DNA of 64,000 bases, from contig CAZXFL010000004.1 in assembly GCA_964640385.1 (NCBI GenBank), forward strand, positions 62,001 to 126,000, written 5' to 3'. Source of the stretch: JBBDIK01 sp964640385 (GTDB lineage: Bacteria; Actinomycetota; UBA4738; JBBDHU01). Positions within the stretch are counted from its first letter, which is position 1; each line of letters begins with the position of its first letter. The notes under the pieces are model-generated. The model had not been told where the DNA came from. It worked only from the letters and a program-made list of their open reading frames with translations, and did no database searches. The position numbers and the translations under genes were made by a program. Shown piece after piece: positions 1-8,429 of this stretch.

Positions 1-675
1 GAGTGTGTCGATCCGCTGACTGTGGGTCGCCCCCAGCACGACCATGGCGTCCGTCGGCAGGTCGTCGGGCGCCAGGACCCCCGCCCGGACGGCGTCGTCC
101 ACGTCGTGGTTCACGTAGGCGATCCGGTCCGCGAACCGCACCACCTGGGCCTCGAGCGTGGTCGGAGCCGGCATCGCCCAGGTGTGGCCCAGGATGCCGT
201 CGCGGACCTCCCAGGTCAGGTTCAGTCCCCGGCCGTCGCGTTCGAGGTGCTCGACGATCCGCAGGCTTTGCTCAGAGTGGCGGAAGGGCCGTCCCAAGAA
301 CGGCTCGAGCGCCTTCTCTCCGAGATGCCCGAAGGGGGTGTGACCGAGGTCGTGCCCGAGACCGATCGCCTCGGTCAGATCCTCGTTGAGACGCAGCGCG
401 CGGGCCATCGTTCGAGCGATCTGCGTGACCTCGAGCGTATGGGTAAGCCGGACGCGGTAGTGATCCCCCTCCGGCGCGAGGAACACCTGCGTCTTGTGCT
501 TCAGGCGCCGGAACGCCTTCGAGTGAACGAGCCGGTCGCGGTCCTGCTGGAAGCACGTCCGCAGCCGATCCGGATCTTCGTGCCGCTCGCGCCCCTTGGT
601 CTGGGAGGCGAACGTCGCACGCTCGGACAGTGACGCATGTTCGATCTCTTCCGTTCGTTCACGAGGGGTCGTCAT
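1..675 (-). CDS. dgt: dGTPase-like HD-domain triphosphohydrolase, C-terminus beyond window
   Basis: Cytoplasmic dNTP triphosphohydrolase of the HD superfamily; family members hydrolyse dGTP or other dNTPs to the nucleoside and triphosphate. The 225 visible residues carry the family hallmarks: RLTHTLEV with the first metal histidine near residue 79, and GHDLGHTPFGH with the HD pair at residues 108-109. The N-terminal stretch with Ser-Lys-Ala-Phe-Arg-Arg-Leu and THTLEV is typical of dGTPase rather than of generic HD proteins. The reading frame is open to the left edge, so the gene is cut by the window, not truncated. The ATG was chosen because a TACCGT box lies 8 nt upstream and no Shine-Dalgarno is seen. 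In actinobacteria dgt commonly lies downstream of glyS and before dnaG, which fits its position here. Confidence 0.92.
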   Translation of the reverse strand, partial: MTTPRERTEEIEHASLSERATFASQTKGRERHEDPDRLRTCFQQDRDRLVHSKAFRRLKHKTQVFLAPEGDHYRVRLTHTLEVTQIARTMARALRLNEDLTEAIGLGHDLGHTPFGHLGEKALEPFLGRPFRHSEQSLRIVEHLERDGRGLNLTWEVRDGILGHTWAMPAPTTLEAQVVRFADRIAYVNHDVDDAVRAGVLAPDDLPTDAMVVLGATHSQRIDTL

Positions 676-683
676 CTGAGGCC

Positions 684-689
684 ACGGTA
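684..689 (-). promoter_or_regulatory. Putative -10 box (TACCGT) for dgt
   Basis: TACCGT ends 8 nt before the dgt ATG. The placement predicts transcription starting at or next to the start codon (leaderless mRNA). No clear -35 was seen. Confidence 0.4.
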
Positions 690-746
690 GCACGGGGGTA
701 CGACACATCCGCCGACAGGCAGCGGTGTGCGACCTGGATCAGCCGG

Positions 747-1355
747 CTACCGCCCCAACATCCGGTAATACAGGTACGCGAAGACCTCGCGCAGGTACCC
801 CTCCCCCCGGGTGGGCTGGGACGTCGCAGCAGAGTGCCACGTCGCCGATGCGTAGCCCTGGATGCCGAGATCGTGCGCCATCCGCTTGATGCGCAGGTTG
901 TGCCACGGGTCCGACACGAGGAACGCGCTGTCGAGCCCCTGGTCCCGCAAGTACCGGGTGGCAGCCTGCAGGCTCTCGAACGTAGTCGAGCCCTCCGGGA
1001 TCACGATCACCGCCCACTCGGGAACCCCCTGCTCGAGCAGGTAGGTCCTGCCGGCCTCCGCTTCGGTCGTCCGCTCCCCGGGTTGGCCCGCCCCGATCGC
1101 CAGGATGCGAGACGCGCGGCCCGTGTCGAACAGCATCTTCGCGTGATCCAGGCGGCCCGCGAAGACGGGCGAGGGTTGCCCTTGGTACTGCGCAGCGCCG
1201 AGAACGATGATGGCATCGGTCCGGTCGATGGTGCTGGCGTCGTCGGTGTGCGCCGCGTTCCAGACGGCCGCCGCCGTCGCCGCGATCGCAACGATCGGGA
1301 CGACCAGCGCGAGGACGACCACGGTGACAACGATGCGGCGACGCGTGACAGCCAC
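747..1355 (-). CDS. YdcF/SanA-family (DUF218) membrane-anchored protein
   Basis: A 202-residue protein with one N-terminal transmembrane segment (about residues 8-32) followed by a DUF218 domain. The domain is recognised by the opening strand IIVLGAAQYQGQPSP, a central GQPGERTTEAEAG segment, the TTFESLQAA motif and the SDPWHNLRIKRM block, all as in SanA/YdcF proteins. SanA homologues affect envelope barrier function in enterobacteria; the biochemical activity of the family is not settled, so only an envelope role is inferred. The start is a GTG 9 nt downstream of a TAGGCT box. It lies between dgt and a set of small exported proteins, all on the same strand. Confidence 0.8.
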   Translation of the reverse strand: MAVTRRRIVVTVVVLALVVPIVAIAATAAAVWNAAHTDDASTIDRTDAIIVLGAAQYQGQPSPVFAGRLDHAKMLFDTGRASRILAIGAGQPGERTTEAEAGRTYLLEQGVPEWAVIVIPEGSTTFESLQAATRYLRDQGLDSAFLVSDPWHNLRIKRMAHDLGIQGYASATWHSAATSQPTRGEGYLREVFAYLYYRMLGR

Positions 1356-1364
1356 TTCCCGCCG

Positions 1365-1370
1365 AGCCTA
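1365..1370 (-). promoter_or_regulatory. Putative -10 box (TAGGCT) for the YdcF-family gene
   Basis: TAGGCT lies 9 nt before the GTG start. The same hexamer precedes the MOSC gene and the second RTX gene in this window. Leaderless or near-leaderless transcription is inferred. Confidence 0.4.
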
Positions 1371-1397
1371 TCACCGCCCTCCGACACGCCTGCCACC

Positions 1398-1892
1398 TTA
1401 GTCCTGCGGCGGGATGAGCCCGCTCGCGACGAGCACGTCCTCGAACTCCGCCCGCGTGAAAGCGAGCCCGGTCACCGACCGCGCATCGCACGGCGGCTCC
1501 TCCTCCCACACCAGGATCCAGTCACGACCGGCGCCGGGGAAGCCCAGCAGCCTGCCCGTACCTCCGGTCGGTACCTGAAACGTCCCGGCCTCAGGCATCG
1601 CCTCGCCGATCTCGCCGCTGATCCCCGATGTGAAGTGCAAACGACGGCCGGCCGGATCGCGGTAGGACATCCGGACGCCGACGTGGTCCGACTCATGAAC
1701 CTGGGCCCGGGTCTGCAGTTCGAAGCGCTCCGGGGGGAACAGGTTCACGTCGCACATCACGGCATCCGGGGCGACGACCGATCCCGGCGCCGCATCCGGC
1801 TGCGTTGACGATGGCCGGGAACATGCAACCAGCGACACACTCAGGAGGGCCGCCGCTGCCGCGGCGGCCCTCCCTGCGAACGCACCCCTCAT
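1398..1892 (-). CDS. Small putative lipoprotein
   Basis: A 164-residue protein with a typical lipoprotein signal peptide: arginine-containing n-region, alanine/leucine core, and lipobox LVAC with the acceptor cysteine at about residue 24. The mature part is a compact, aspartate/glutamate-rich domain with two further cysteines (DVMCDVN-like and PPCDAR segments) that might pair. I recognise no family. Its ATG overlaps the stop of the upstream gene in an ATGA arrangement, so it is translated together with that secreted protein, and both probably act at the cell surface. Confidence 0.65.
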   Translation of the reverse strand: MRGAFAGRAAAAAAALLSVSLVACSRPSSTQPDAAPGSVVAPDAVMCDVNLFPPERFELQTRAQVHESDHVGVRMSYRDPAGRRLHFTSGISGEIGEAMPEAGTFQVPTGGTGRLLGFPGAGRDWILVWEEEPPCDARSVTGLAFTRAEFEDVLVASGLIPPQD

Positions 1893-2413
1893 CCCTGCAC
1901 CACGCTGGGCATCGAGGCCGGCACCGGGACCGTGAGCGGTCCGCGGCCGTCGGGCCGTCGCTCCTGGCCCAGCCCCGTGAACACGCCCGGCAGGCTCTGA
2001 ACGCGAGCCGTGATGATCGAATCATCGGCACCGGCAGCCCCGGCCAGCACAGCGAACTCCTCGGCGCCCTCCTGCGTGCGGAACGACGACACCAGCGCCC
2101 ACGATCCCGCTCCACCAACCGCCTCGCGGAGCCCCGCGAACTGATTGATCTGCGCGACGTAGAACCCCTGCAGCTCGCCGAAGCTAAGCGCTGCGGCTGC
2201 CTCCTCGGCCTCACCATGTGTGTCGTAGACGCCGCCCACCACGAGGATGAGCCGTTCCCCCACGCCGAGGTCAAGTGGCATCCTCGGAACCGTCTCGTCG
2301 TGCAACGCGGGCGGACCAAGCTCCACCGGAGCCGTTGCCGCCACGGCGACGACGCCGAGGGCCACCGCAACCCCCATCCCTGCGGCGATCGCCGCGATGA
2401 TCAACTTCTTCAT
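1889..2413 (-). CDS. Exported protein of unknown function, possibly SPOR-like
   Basis: A 174-residue protein beginning MKKLIIAAIAAGMG, a signal peptide or membrane anchor covering about residues 3-27. The start is fixed by a good Shine-Dalgarno (GGAAGGAG) just upstream. The mature part contains an LILVVGGVYDTHGEAEEAA segment and, about 60 residues later, ALVSSFRTQEGAEEFAVLA. These two alternating beta/alpha elements resemble halves of a SPOR-type peptidoglycan-binding fold, but the resemblance is weak and I would not name it on that basis. It sits 47 nt downstream of the M15 peptidase gene and is coupled by ATGA to the lipoprotein gene, so the three probably form one operon acting on the envelope. 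Confidence 0.6.
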   Translation of the reverse strand: MKKLIIAAIAAGMGVAVALGVVAVAATAPVELGPPALHDETVPRMPLDLGVGERLILVVGGVYDTHGEAEEAAAALSFGELQGFYVAQINQFAGLREAVGGAGSWALVSSFRTQEGAEEFAVLAGAAGADDSIITARVQSLPGVFTGLGQERRPDGRGPLTVPVPASMPSVVQG

Positions 2414-2460
2414 GTCGAACTCCTTCCCCTGTCCGCTCGCCGGGCTTCCGGCTGCCGTCC

Positions 2461-3054
2461 TCAGTAGTTGTCCGCGTACTGGAAGTGCATGGCATCGCCG
2501 AAGTTCTTTCCCCAGTACCAGCGGTGGCGCTCCCAGACATCTGCGTGCGCGGAGTTCACGTGACTGTGGTAGTGCCCGACGTGCTCGAACGAAGCCGACA
2601 CGTCGATCGCGATCCCCCACGCGTGCGTGCTCCAGCTACTCGTTCCGTCGATGTACCGGCACGCATAGCCCCAGATGCCGCTCTTGACGTGGTCGTTGTC
2701 GTGATGGGTGTTGATGTGCCCCCACATGTCGTTGTCCAGGTTGGTCGAGCGGCCGTCCTGGTCCGGGACGATCGTGGTCCGGTACCCACCCAGTTTCCGG
2801 TGAAACCTGAAGTCGTACCACCGGTCGTTGTCCCACGCCTTCCACCGGTCGGCAATCGCGTTCGCGTTGTCGTTACACGGTTGCCCGAACGTGTTCACGA
2901 TCTGGCCGTACCCGGAGGGCCGGTTGGGGTAGTTGCGATGCTCGTCGCGCCAGTCGACGTACGTCCAATGAGACGCGAGGATGAACGGCAGGATCAGCGC
3001 AAGGCCTCCACCGGCCAACATCGCGCGCAGCTTCCTGCGGCGGAAGAACTGCAT
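2461..3054 (-). CDS. M15-family peptidase (VanY/D-Ala-D-Ala carboxypeptidase type), membrane anchored
   Basis: A 197-residue protein with an uncleaved-looking N-terminal hydrophobic segment (about residues 11-28) and an extracellular zinc peptidase domain. The M15 signature is visible: SxHxxGxAxD at STHAWGIAID (His144 and Asp151 as zinc ligands) and a C-terminal DAMHFQ with His190. Such enzymes cut peptide stems of peptidoglycan, usually D-Ala-D-Ala or an endopeptidase bond; the exact bond here is unknown. The start ATG has a strong GGAGGTGGAG Shine-Dalgarno. A TAGACT box about 40 nt upstream is a likely promoter. It heads a run of three small exported proteins. Confidence 0.8.
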   Translation of the reverse strand: MQFFRRRKLRAMLAGGGLALILPFILASHWTYVDWRDEHRNYPNRPSGYGQIVNTFGQPCNDNANAIADRWKAWDNDRWYDFRFHRKLGGYRTTIVPDQDGRSTNLDNDMWGHINTHHDNDHVKSGIWGYACRYIDGTSSWSTHAWGIAIDVSASFEHVGHYHSHVNSAHADVWERHRWYWGKNFGDAMHFQYADNY

Positions 3055-3096
3055 GCTCCACCTCCAGTTGCCTCGGGGGAGGTGGGGAGAACGCGA

Positions 3097-3102
3097 AGTC
3101 TA
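3097..3102 (-). promoter_or_regulatory. Putative -10 box (TAGACT) for the M15 peptidase operon
   Basis: GCTAGACT lies 42 nt upstream of the M15 peptidase ATG. The same TAGACT hexamer precedes ppdK, rne and valS. Confidence 0.4.
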
Positions 3103-3187
3103 GCGAGTGCCGGAGGCTCCGCGCATCACCAAGATGGGGGACCTTCCGTTCCTGTCGGGGGATTCGGCGGAGTCCGGCGACGACGCG

Positions 3188-4402
3188 CTACGGGCAGTCC
3201 CGAACGCGGTCGCCGTCGTCGGCTGGGCAGTCGTCCACGTCGTCGCCACCCTTGACCACGTCGTCCCCACGCCCGTCAACCCCGCTCACGCGGTCGTCCT
3301 CGGTTCCCCCGAGCACCCGATCCGCCCCGGCGTTGCCGGCCAGGATGTCGGCTCCACCTTCGCCGGATACGAAGTCGTCGCCTGGGCCGCCGAAGATCGA
3401 GTCGTCCCCGGTTCCGCCGGTCAGCGTGTCGTTCCCACCGAGGCCACAGATAACGTCGTCCCCAGCCGTCCCCGGGAGCACGTCATCCCCGATGGTTCCC
3501 AGGACGGTGCATGTCGGACCCCAGTCGTTCTGGAAACTGATCCCCGGAGCGGACGTGAGTTGCGTCGCCCCCGTCCCGTCGCTGTTCATCCGCCAGATCT
3601 CGTAGTTGCCTCCCGTGGACGGTCCCGACGTGTACGCGAGCTGCGTCCCGTCGGGCGAGTACGTCGGCTCGTAGTCTTCGGTCCCTCCGGACGGCGCCAG
3701 CGGCACCTGGTTCGATCCGCCCGGATCCATCGTGTAGAGCTCGAAGTCCCCGTCCCGGTCGGTCTCGAAGGCGATCTTCCCGTCGCTCGGGCGGTAGGAC
3801 GGGTAGCCGTCCTCGCCGGGGTCGGTCGTCAGCCGGCGCGTATCGGAGCCGTCCGCCGCCATGTCGTAGATGTCGAGGTTCCCGTTCTGGAACAACTCGA
3901 ACACGATGCGCTTGCCATCCGGAGACCAGACAGGACACTCCTCTTCGATCTTCTTCGTGGTCAAGGCCTTCACGTTCGACCCGTTCGCGTCCATCACGAA
4001 GATGTCTACGTTGCCCTTCCGGTCGCTCTCGAAGGCGATCTGCGTCCCGTCGGGTGACCAACTCGGATGACCGTCGAACGCCGGGTGCGTCGTGAGCTGT
4101 CGCTGCCTGGATCCGTCGGCCTTCATGACCCAGATGTCGGTGTTCCCGGCGACGGTGCGCAGGAACAGGATGCGCCGGCCGTCGGGTGACCACATCGGCT
4201 GCTGATCGGAGAGGGGACTGTTCGACAGGCGCTGCACGTCGCTGCCGTCGGACGCCATCGAGTAGATCTCCAGGCCCGATTCGCGGCTGCTGACGAACGC
4301 GACCCGCCCGTTGTCACCCTGGAAGGCGGCATCGGCGGCGGGTAGCCCGCCCGACAGGACGGCGGCGAGCACGACGGCGGCGGACAGGAACATCTTCCTC
4401 AT
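3188..4402 (-). CDS. Secreted TolB-like (PD40) beta-propeller fused to RTX calcium-binding repeats
   Basis: A 404-residue exported protein. A Sec signal peptide (MRKMFLSAAVVLAAVLSGG..., likely cut after ADA near residue 23) is followed by about six PD40/WD40-like blades. Each has the pattern 'D/N-I-x-x-M-x-x-D/N-G-S' then 'P-x-W/Y-S-P-D-G-x-x-I-A/L-F'. After a cysteine near residue 297 come about six RTX nonapeptides of the GGxGDDxxxG type, then an acidic tail with paired cysteines (DDCPADDGDR...DCP) at the very end. RTX repeats fold on binding calcium, so the protein is predicted to mature outside the cell. A closely similar paralogue lies at 38.4-39.6 kb. The ATG followed by the signal peptide was chosen over longer in-frame starts because those would run into the divergent MOSC gene; GGAG lies just upstream. 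Confidence 0.85.
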   Translation of the reverse strand: MRKMFLSAAVVLAAVLSGGLPAADAAFQGDNGRVAFVSSRESGLEIYSMASDGSDVQRLSNSPLSDQQPMWSPDGRRILFLRTVAGNTDIWVMKADGSRQRQLTTHPAFDGHPSWSPDGTQIAFESDRKGNVDIFVMDANGSNVKALTTKKIEEECPVWSPDGKRIVFELFQNGNLDIYDMAADGSDTRRLTTDPGEDGYPSYRPSDGKIAFETDRDGDFELYTMDPGGSNQVPLAPSGGTEDYEPTYSPDGTQLAYTSGPSTGGNYEIWRMNSDGTGATQLTSAPGISFQNDWGPTCTVLGTIGDDVLPGTAGDDVICGLGGNDTLTGGTGDDSIFGGPGDDFVSGEGGADILAGNAGADRVLGGTEDDRVSGVDGRGDDVVKGGDDVDDCPADDGDRVRDCP

Positions 4403-4453
4403 GGGTCTCCGAGTATCGCACGCCCCTCCGATTCCGGCGGCAGATGACCACGG

Positions 4454-4459
4454 TAGGCT
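4454..4459 (+). promoter_or_regulatory. Putative -10 box (TAGGCT) for the MOSC gene
   Basis: TAGGCT ends exactly 6 nt before the ATG of the MOSC gene and no Shine-Dalgarno is present, so a leaderless transcript is predicted. Confidence 0.5.
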
Positions 4460-4465
4460 GGCGGG

Positions 4466-5230
4466 ATGCCGTCCGTCGCCCGTTTCAACGTCACCCCGAT
4501 GAAGGGGGCGGCGCTGCTGCATCCCGACCGTGTCCGGCTTGAGCCACACGGGGTCCCCGGGAATCGCCGGTTCTTCCTCGTCGATCCGTCAGGGAAGCGG
4601 ATCAGTGCCACGCGGTTCGGCACGCTGATTCCGGTCCGCGCGGATCACGATCCGGCGCGAGACGAACTCACGCTCTCGTTCCCGGACGGACGCACGGTCT
4701 CCGGGCCGGCCGGACCCGGCCCCGAGGGGCTGGTCACCGACATGTGGGGGCGGGACGTCGCATGCCACATCGTCGAAGGCGACTTCGCAGCGGCGCTGTC
4801 CGACTACCTCGACGCGCCCGTCCGGCTGGTGCGGTGCGACCGCGACGGCGACGGCAACGACGAGCAGGCCGTCACGATCGTCTCCCTCGAGTCGGTGGCG
4901 GAGGTCGCGAGCCACGGCGGCCACGACGGACCGCTCGATGCCGGTCGCTTCCGCATGACGATCGAGCTTGCCGGATGCGAACCACATGAGGAGGACACCT
5001 GGCAGGGGAAGGACATCCACGTTGGCAACGCGGTTCTGAAGGTCGGCGAACCGGTCCCGCGATGCATCGTGACCACGCGAAGTCCGACGACCGGCCAGAA
5101 GGACTTCGACACGCTGAAGGTGATCGCGACCTACCGCGAGCGAACCCCCGACGGCCTACCGTTCGGGATCTACGCCGCGGTCACGCAGCCGGGCGCGGTG
5201 GCCGTCGGAGACCCTATCCGGCCCGCGTAG
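4466..5230 (+). CDS. MOSC domain-containing protein
   Basis: A 254-residue protein with an N-terminal MOSC beta-barrel (about residues 3-90, beginning FNVTPMKGAALLHPDRV) and a C-terminal MOSC domain. The diagnostic block is PRCIVTTRSPTTGQKD with the conserved cysteine at residue 200, followed by the domain-closing segment ending VAVGDPI. MOSC domains occur in molybdenum-cofactor sulfurases and mARC/YiiM/YcbX proteins, where they handle sulfur or the pterin cofactor. The architecture without an aminotransferase domain resembles YcbX/mARC-like oxidoreductases, and the substrate is unknown. It is transcribed divergently from the RTX gene, and its last 17 nt overlap the convergent gene. Confidence 0.85.
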   Translation: MPSVARFNVTPMKGAALLHPDRVRLEPHGVPGNRRFFLVDPSGKRISATRFGTLIPVRADHDPARDELTLSFPDGRTVSGPAGPGPEGLVTDMWGRDVACHIVEGDFAAALSDYLDAPVRLVRCDRDGDGNDEQAVTIVSLESVAEVASHGGHDGPLDAGRFRMTIELAGCEPHEEDTWQGKDIHVGNAVLKVGEPVPRCIVTTRSPTTGQKDFDTLKVIATYRERTPDGLPFGIYAAVTQPGAVAVGDPIRPA

Positions 5231-5684
5231 CGAACCGGTACCACCCGTCCCAGGCGATGCGAAGCGACCCATGGGTCGCGAACCGGAACTCGGCCACCAG
5301 CGCCTCACCGCCGGGCTGCCCGTACTCGAGGAAGAGCCGGTGGTCGTTCAGGTCCAGCGTCGACCGGTCCTCCGCGCGGATGTCCACGATCCGTTCCCGA
5401 GGGATGAACCCGACGATGTCCCCCGGATCGGGGGCCAGCTCGCCGTCGAACACCACATAGTCGGTCGGGGTCACCGCGACGATCGTCGAGCTCCGCGAGT
5501 GACCCTTCCAGCGGAGACCGCTCTGGTACACACCCGAGAGGAAGGAGTCGGTCATCCCGATGTCGGCCATGATCATCTGGCGAGCGCGCTCCAGCTGCAG
5601 GATGGCCGACGAGTCGCGGACCGCGCTGTCGGCCTTCCGCTTGGCGGCCCTGGTGATGGCCTGCATCAGGTAGCCGGGCAGCAT
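5214..5684 (-). CDS. Conserved hypothetical protein, possible PH-like fold
   Basis: A 156-residue protein without signal peptide or membrane segment. The N-terminal third is helical and charged. The remainder is rich in beta-strand patterns of the type STIVAVTPTDYVVFDG ... DIVGFIPRERIVDIRAEDR ... HRLFLEYG ... VAEFRF, which look like a bacterial PH-like domain; that is an inference from pattern only. It starts 12 nt downstream of the ppdK stop codon and is almost certainly cotranscribed with it. Its 3' end overlaps the MOSC gene by 17 nt. I do not recognise a named family. Confidence 0.6.
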   Translation of the reverse strand: MLPGYLMQAITRAAKRKADSAVRDSSAILQLERARQMIMADIGMTDSFLSGVYQSGLRWKGHSRSSTIVAVTPTDYVVFDGELAPDPGDIVGFIPRERIVDIRAEDRSTLDLNDHRLFLEYGQPGGEALVAEFRFATHGSLRIAWDGWYRFATRAG

Positions 5685-5696
5685 CTTCGCTCCTCC

Positions 5697-8387
5697 CTAC
5701 TTGGAAGCGACCTCCGCCGCGCCGACCGCCGCCTGGGCGGCCGCGAGACGCGCCGTCTCCACGCGGAAGGGCGAGCAGCTGACGTAGTCGAGCCCGATCT
5801 GGTGACAGAAGACCACCGAGGCCGGATCGCCGCCGTGTTCGCCGCAGATCCCCAAGTGCAAGTCGGCCTTCGCGGCGCGGCCGTCGGCGACGGCGATCTG
5901 CATGAGCCGCCCGACGCCGTCGCGGTCCACCGTGACGAACGGGTTCGCCGGCACCAGCTTGCGCTCCTCGTACATGCCGACGAACTTGCCGATGTCGTCG
6001 CGCGAGAAGCCCCATGCCGTCTGCGTCAGGTCGTTGGTCCCGAAGGAGAAGAAGTCGGCGACCTCGGCGATCTGGGCGGCGGTTACCGCCGCGCGCGGGA
6101 GCTCGATCATCGTGCCGAACTCCACGTGCAGATCCACGCCCTCGTCTGCCAGGATCTTCTCGGCCACGGGCTGCAGCTCGGCCCGCATCTGCTCCAGCTC
6201 CGGCTTGGTGGCCACCAGCGGGATCATGATCTCGGGCCGCGGATCGAGACCCTCCTTCTTGAGACGGGCGGCCGCGGTCACGATCGCGCGTACCTGCATC
6301 GCGTACAGACCGGGCTTGACGATCCCGAGGCGCACGCCCCGCAAGCCCAGCATCGGGTTCATCTCGTGCAGTTCGTTCACCTTCTGCAGCAGCCGCACCT
6401 TGTCCGGCTCGATCGAGCCGCGCTCCTCGTCCAGCGCCACCTCGACCGCCAAGTCGACCTGGTTCGGCAGGAACTCGTGCAGGGGCGGGTCGAGCAGCCG
6501 GACCGTGACGGGCAGCCCGTCCATCGCGCGCAGGATGCCGACGAAGTCCTCACGTTGGAGCGGCTCCAGCGTCGCGAGCGCCGCCTCCTCTTCCGCGGGG
6601 GTGTCGGCGAAGATCATCTGCTGCACCGCTTCCACGCGCTCCTGCCCGAGGAACATGTGCTCGGTCCGGCAGAGCCCGATCCCCTCGGCTCCACGCGAGC
6701 GCGCGTTCGTGGACTGGTCCGGGGTGTCGGCGTTCGCACGCACGCGGAGCCGGCGGACCGCGTCCGCCTCATGCATCAGCCGGTCGAACGCCTTCCAGAT
6801 CTGCTCTCGTCGGGCGACCTCGTCCCCGGAGCGCGCCTTCTCCAACACCGATTCCTCGAGGGGCAGCTCGCCGAGGAACACGTTGCCCGTGAACCCGTCG
6901 ATCGTGATGACGTCGCCTTCCGAGACCTTGGTGCCGTTAGCCACGAACGTCTTGGACGCGAAGTCGAGCTTGATCGCGTCGGCGCCGCACACCGCCGGGA
7001 TGCCCTCACCCCGGGCGACGACCGCCGCGTGTGAGTTGGTCCCGCCGGCGCTGGTGAGGATGCCCTGGGAGGCGATCATGCCGTGGTAGTCGTCCGGCGT
7101 GGTCTCGCGCCGGACGAGGATCACCCGCTCGCCACGTGTCTTCCACGCTACGGCCTCATCGGCCGAGAACACGACCTTGCCGGTCGCCGCGCCCGGGGAC
7201 GCGTTCAGTCCGGTCGCGATCGCGTCGCCGGAGGCAGCGGAGGAGATGACCCGCTTGAACAGCTCCTCCAACCGGTTCGCATCGACACGCAGCAACGCGT
7301 CCGCTGCGGAGATCAGCCCTTCGTCGAGCATCTCGTAGGCCATCACCCACTCGCCGAAGGCCGTCCGCTTCCCGATCCGCGTCTGCAGGATCCACAGCTT
7401 GCGCTTCTCGATCGTGAACTCGATGTCACACATGTCGCGGTAGTGTGTCTCCAGGACCGTCATCACCTGCATGAGACCGCCGTAGGCCTCGGGATCGAGC
7501 TTCTCCAGCTCGGCCAGGGGCAGCGTATTGCGGATGCCCGCCACGACATCCTCGCCCTGGGCGTTGGCCAGGTAGTCGCCGTAGGGCACCTTCTCGCCCG
7601 TCGCCGGGTCCCGCGTGAACGCAACCCCCGTCCCGGAGTCGTCGCCACGGTTCCCGAACACCATCGACTGGATGTTCACCGCGGTCCCAAGGTCATCAGA
7701 GATCTTGTTCTGGCGCCGATAGTCGATCGCGCGCTTGCCGTTCCATGACTTGAAGACGGCCTCGACCGCCAGGGTCATCTGTTCACGCGGGTCCGTCGGG
7801 AAGTCGCTGCCGGTCTGCTCCTTGTAGATCTGCAGGAACGCCCCGTGCAGGGTCCGAAGGTCGTCGGCGTCTAGGTCCGTATCCTGCGCGCCCTCGGACT
7901 TGGCTTCCTTCGCCGCGTCCAGCGCCTGCTCGAACAGGTCCCCGGGGATGTCCATGACGATCTTGCCGAACATCTGCACGAAGCGGCGGTACGCATCCCA
8001 CGCGAACCGCTCGTCGTCGCCGGTCTGCTTGGCGAGGCCCCTCACCGAGTCGTCATTGAGCCCGAGGTTCAGGACCGTGTCCATCATGCCCGGCATCGAG
8101 AACTTCGCGCCCGATCGGACCGAGACCAGCAGTGGATCGTCGGCGTCGCCGAGCATCTTGCCCATGTCATGCTCGAGGGTCGCCAGATGCTCGCCGATCT
8201 CGTCCTTGAGCCCGGCTGGGAAGCCCCCGTCCGCCAGGTAGCTGAGGCACGCCTCGGTGCTGATCGTGAACCCGTGGGGCACGGGGAGGCCCATGTTGGT
8301 CATCTCGGCCAGGTTGGCTCCCTTGCCACCCAGCAGGTCCTTCATGTCCTTGTCGCCTTCGCGGAAGTCGTAGACGTACTTGCTCAT
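5697..8387 (-). CDS. ppdK: Pyruvate, phosphate dikinase
   Basis: An 896-residue cytoplasmic enzyme interconverting pyruvate + ATP + phosphate and phosphoenolpyruvate + AMP + pyrophosphate. The ATP-grasp domain begins GGKGANLAEMTNMG. The swivelling phosphohistidine domain carries AGGTNSHAAVVARGEG (catalytic His about residue 453). The C-terminal TIM barrel has MLGLRGVRLGI, FGTNDLTQTAWGFSRDD and GICGEHGGDP with the catalytic cysteine. Length matches the family. Oddity: the residue two before the catalytic His, threonine in the PPDKs regulated by PDRP, is asparagine here (about residue 451). The ATG was preferred over the adjacent upstream GTG because AAGGG is spaced 7 nt from it. It is followed by a small gene in the same operon. 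Confidence 0.96.
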   Translation of the reverse strand: MSKYVYDFREGDKDMKDLLGGKGANLAEMTNMGLPVPHGFTISTEACLSYLADGGFPAGLKDEIGEHLATLEHDMGKMLGDADDPLLVSVRSGAKFSMPGMMDTVLNLGLNDDSVRGLAKQTGDDERFAWDAYRRFVQMFGKIVMDIPGDLFEQALDAAKEAKSEGAQDTDLDADDLRTLHGAFLQIYKEQTGSDFPTDPREQMTLAVEAVFKSWNGKRAIDYRRQNKISDDLGTAVNIQSMVFGNRGDDSGTGVAFTRDPATGEKVPYGDYLANAQGEDVVAGIRNTLPLAELEKLDPEAYGGLMQVMTVLETHYRDMCDIEFTIEKRKLWILQTRIGKRTAFGEWVMAYEMLDEGLISAADALLRVDANRLEELFKRVISSAASGDAIATGLNASPGAATGKVVFSADEAVAWKTRGERVILVRRETTPDDYHGMIASQGILTSAGGTNSHAAVVARGEGIPAVCGADAIKLDFASKTFVANGTKVSEGDVITIDGFTGNVFLGELPLEESVLEKARSGDEVARREQIWKAFDRLMHEADAVRRLRVRANADTPDQSTNARSRGAEGIGLCRTEHMFLGQERVEAVQQMIFADTPAEEEAALATLEPLQREDFVGILRAMDGLPVTVRLLDPPLHEFLPNQVDLAVEVALDEERGSIEPDKVRLLQKVNELHEMNPMLGLRGVRLGIVKPGLYAMQVRAIVTAAARLKKEGLDPRPEIMIPLVATKPELEQMRAELQPVAEKILADEGVDLHVEFGTMIELPRAAVTAAQIAEVADFFSFGTNDLTQTAWGFSRDDIGKFVGMYEERKLVPANPFVTVDRDGVGRLMQIAVADGRAAKADLHLGICGEHGGDPASVVFCHQIGLDYVSCSPFRVETARLAAAQAAVGAAEVASK

Positions 8388-8429
8388 CACGTGCCCTTCG
8401 GGCTCGGTCCCGTTGATCCGAGGGTGTTC

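Noticed and set aside
5271..7034. 587-codon plus-strand open frame opposite ppdK
   Set aside because: Arg/His/Asp-rich translation typical of the antisense of a G+C-rich gene. The ppdK frame fully explains the stretch. Similar long shadows opposite the CNNM gene, lepA, leuS and valS were rejected for the same reason.
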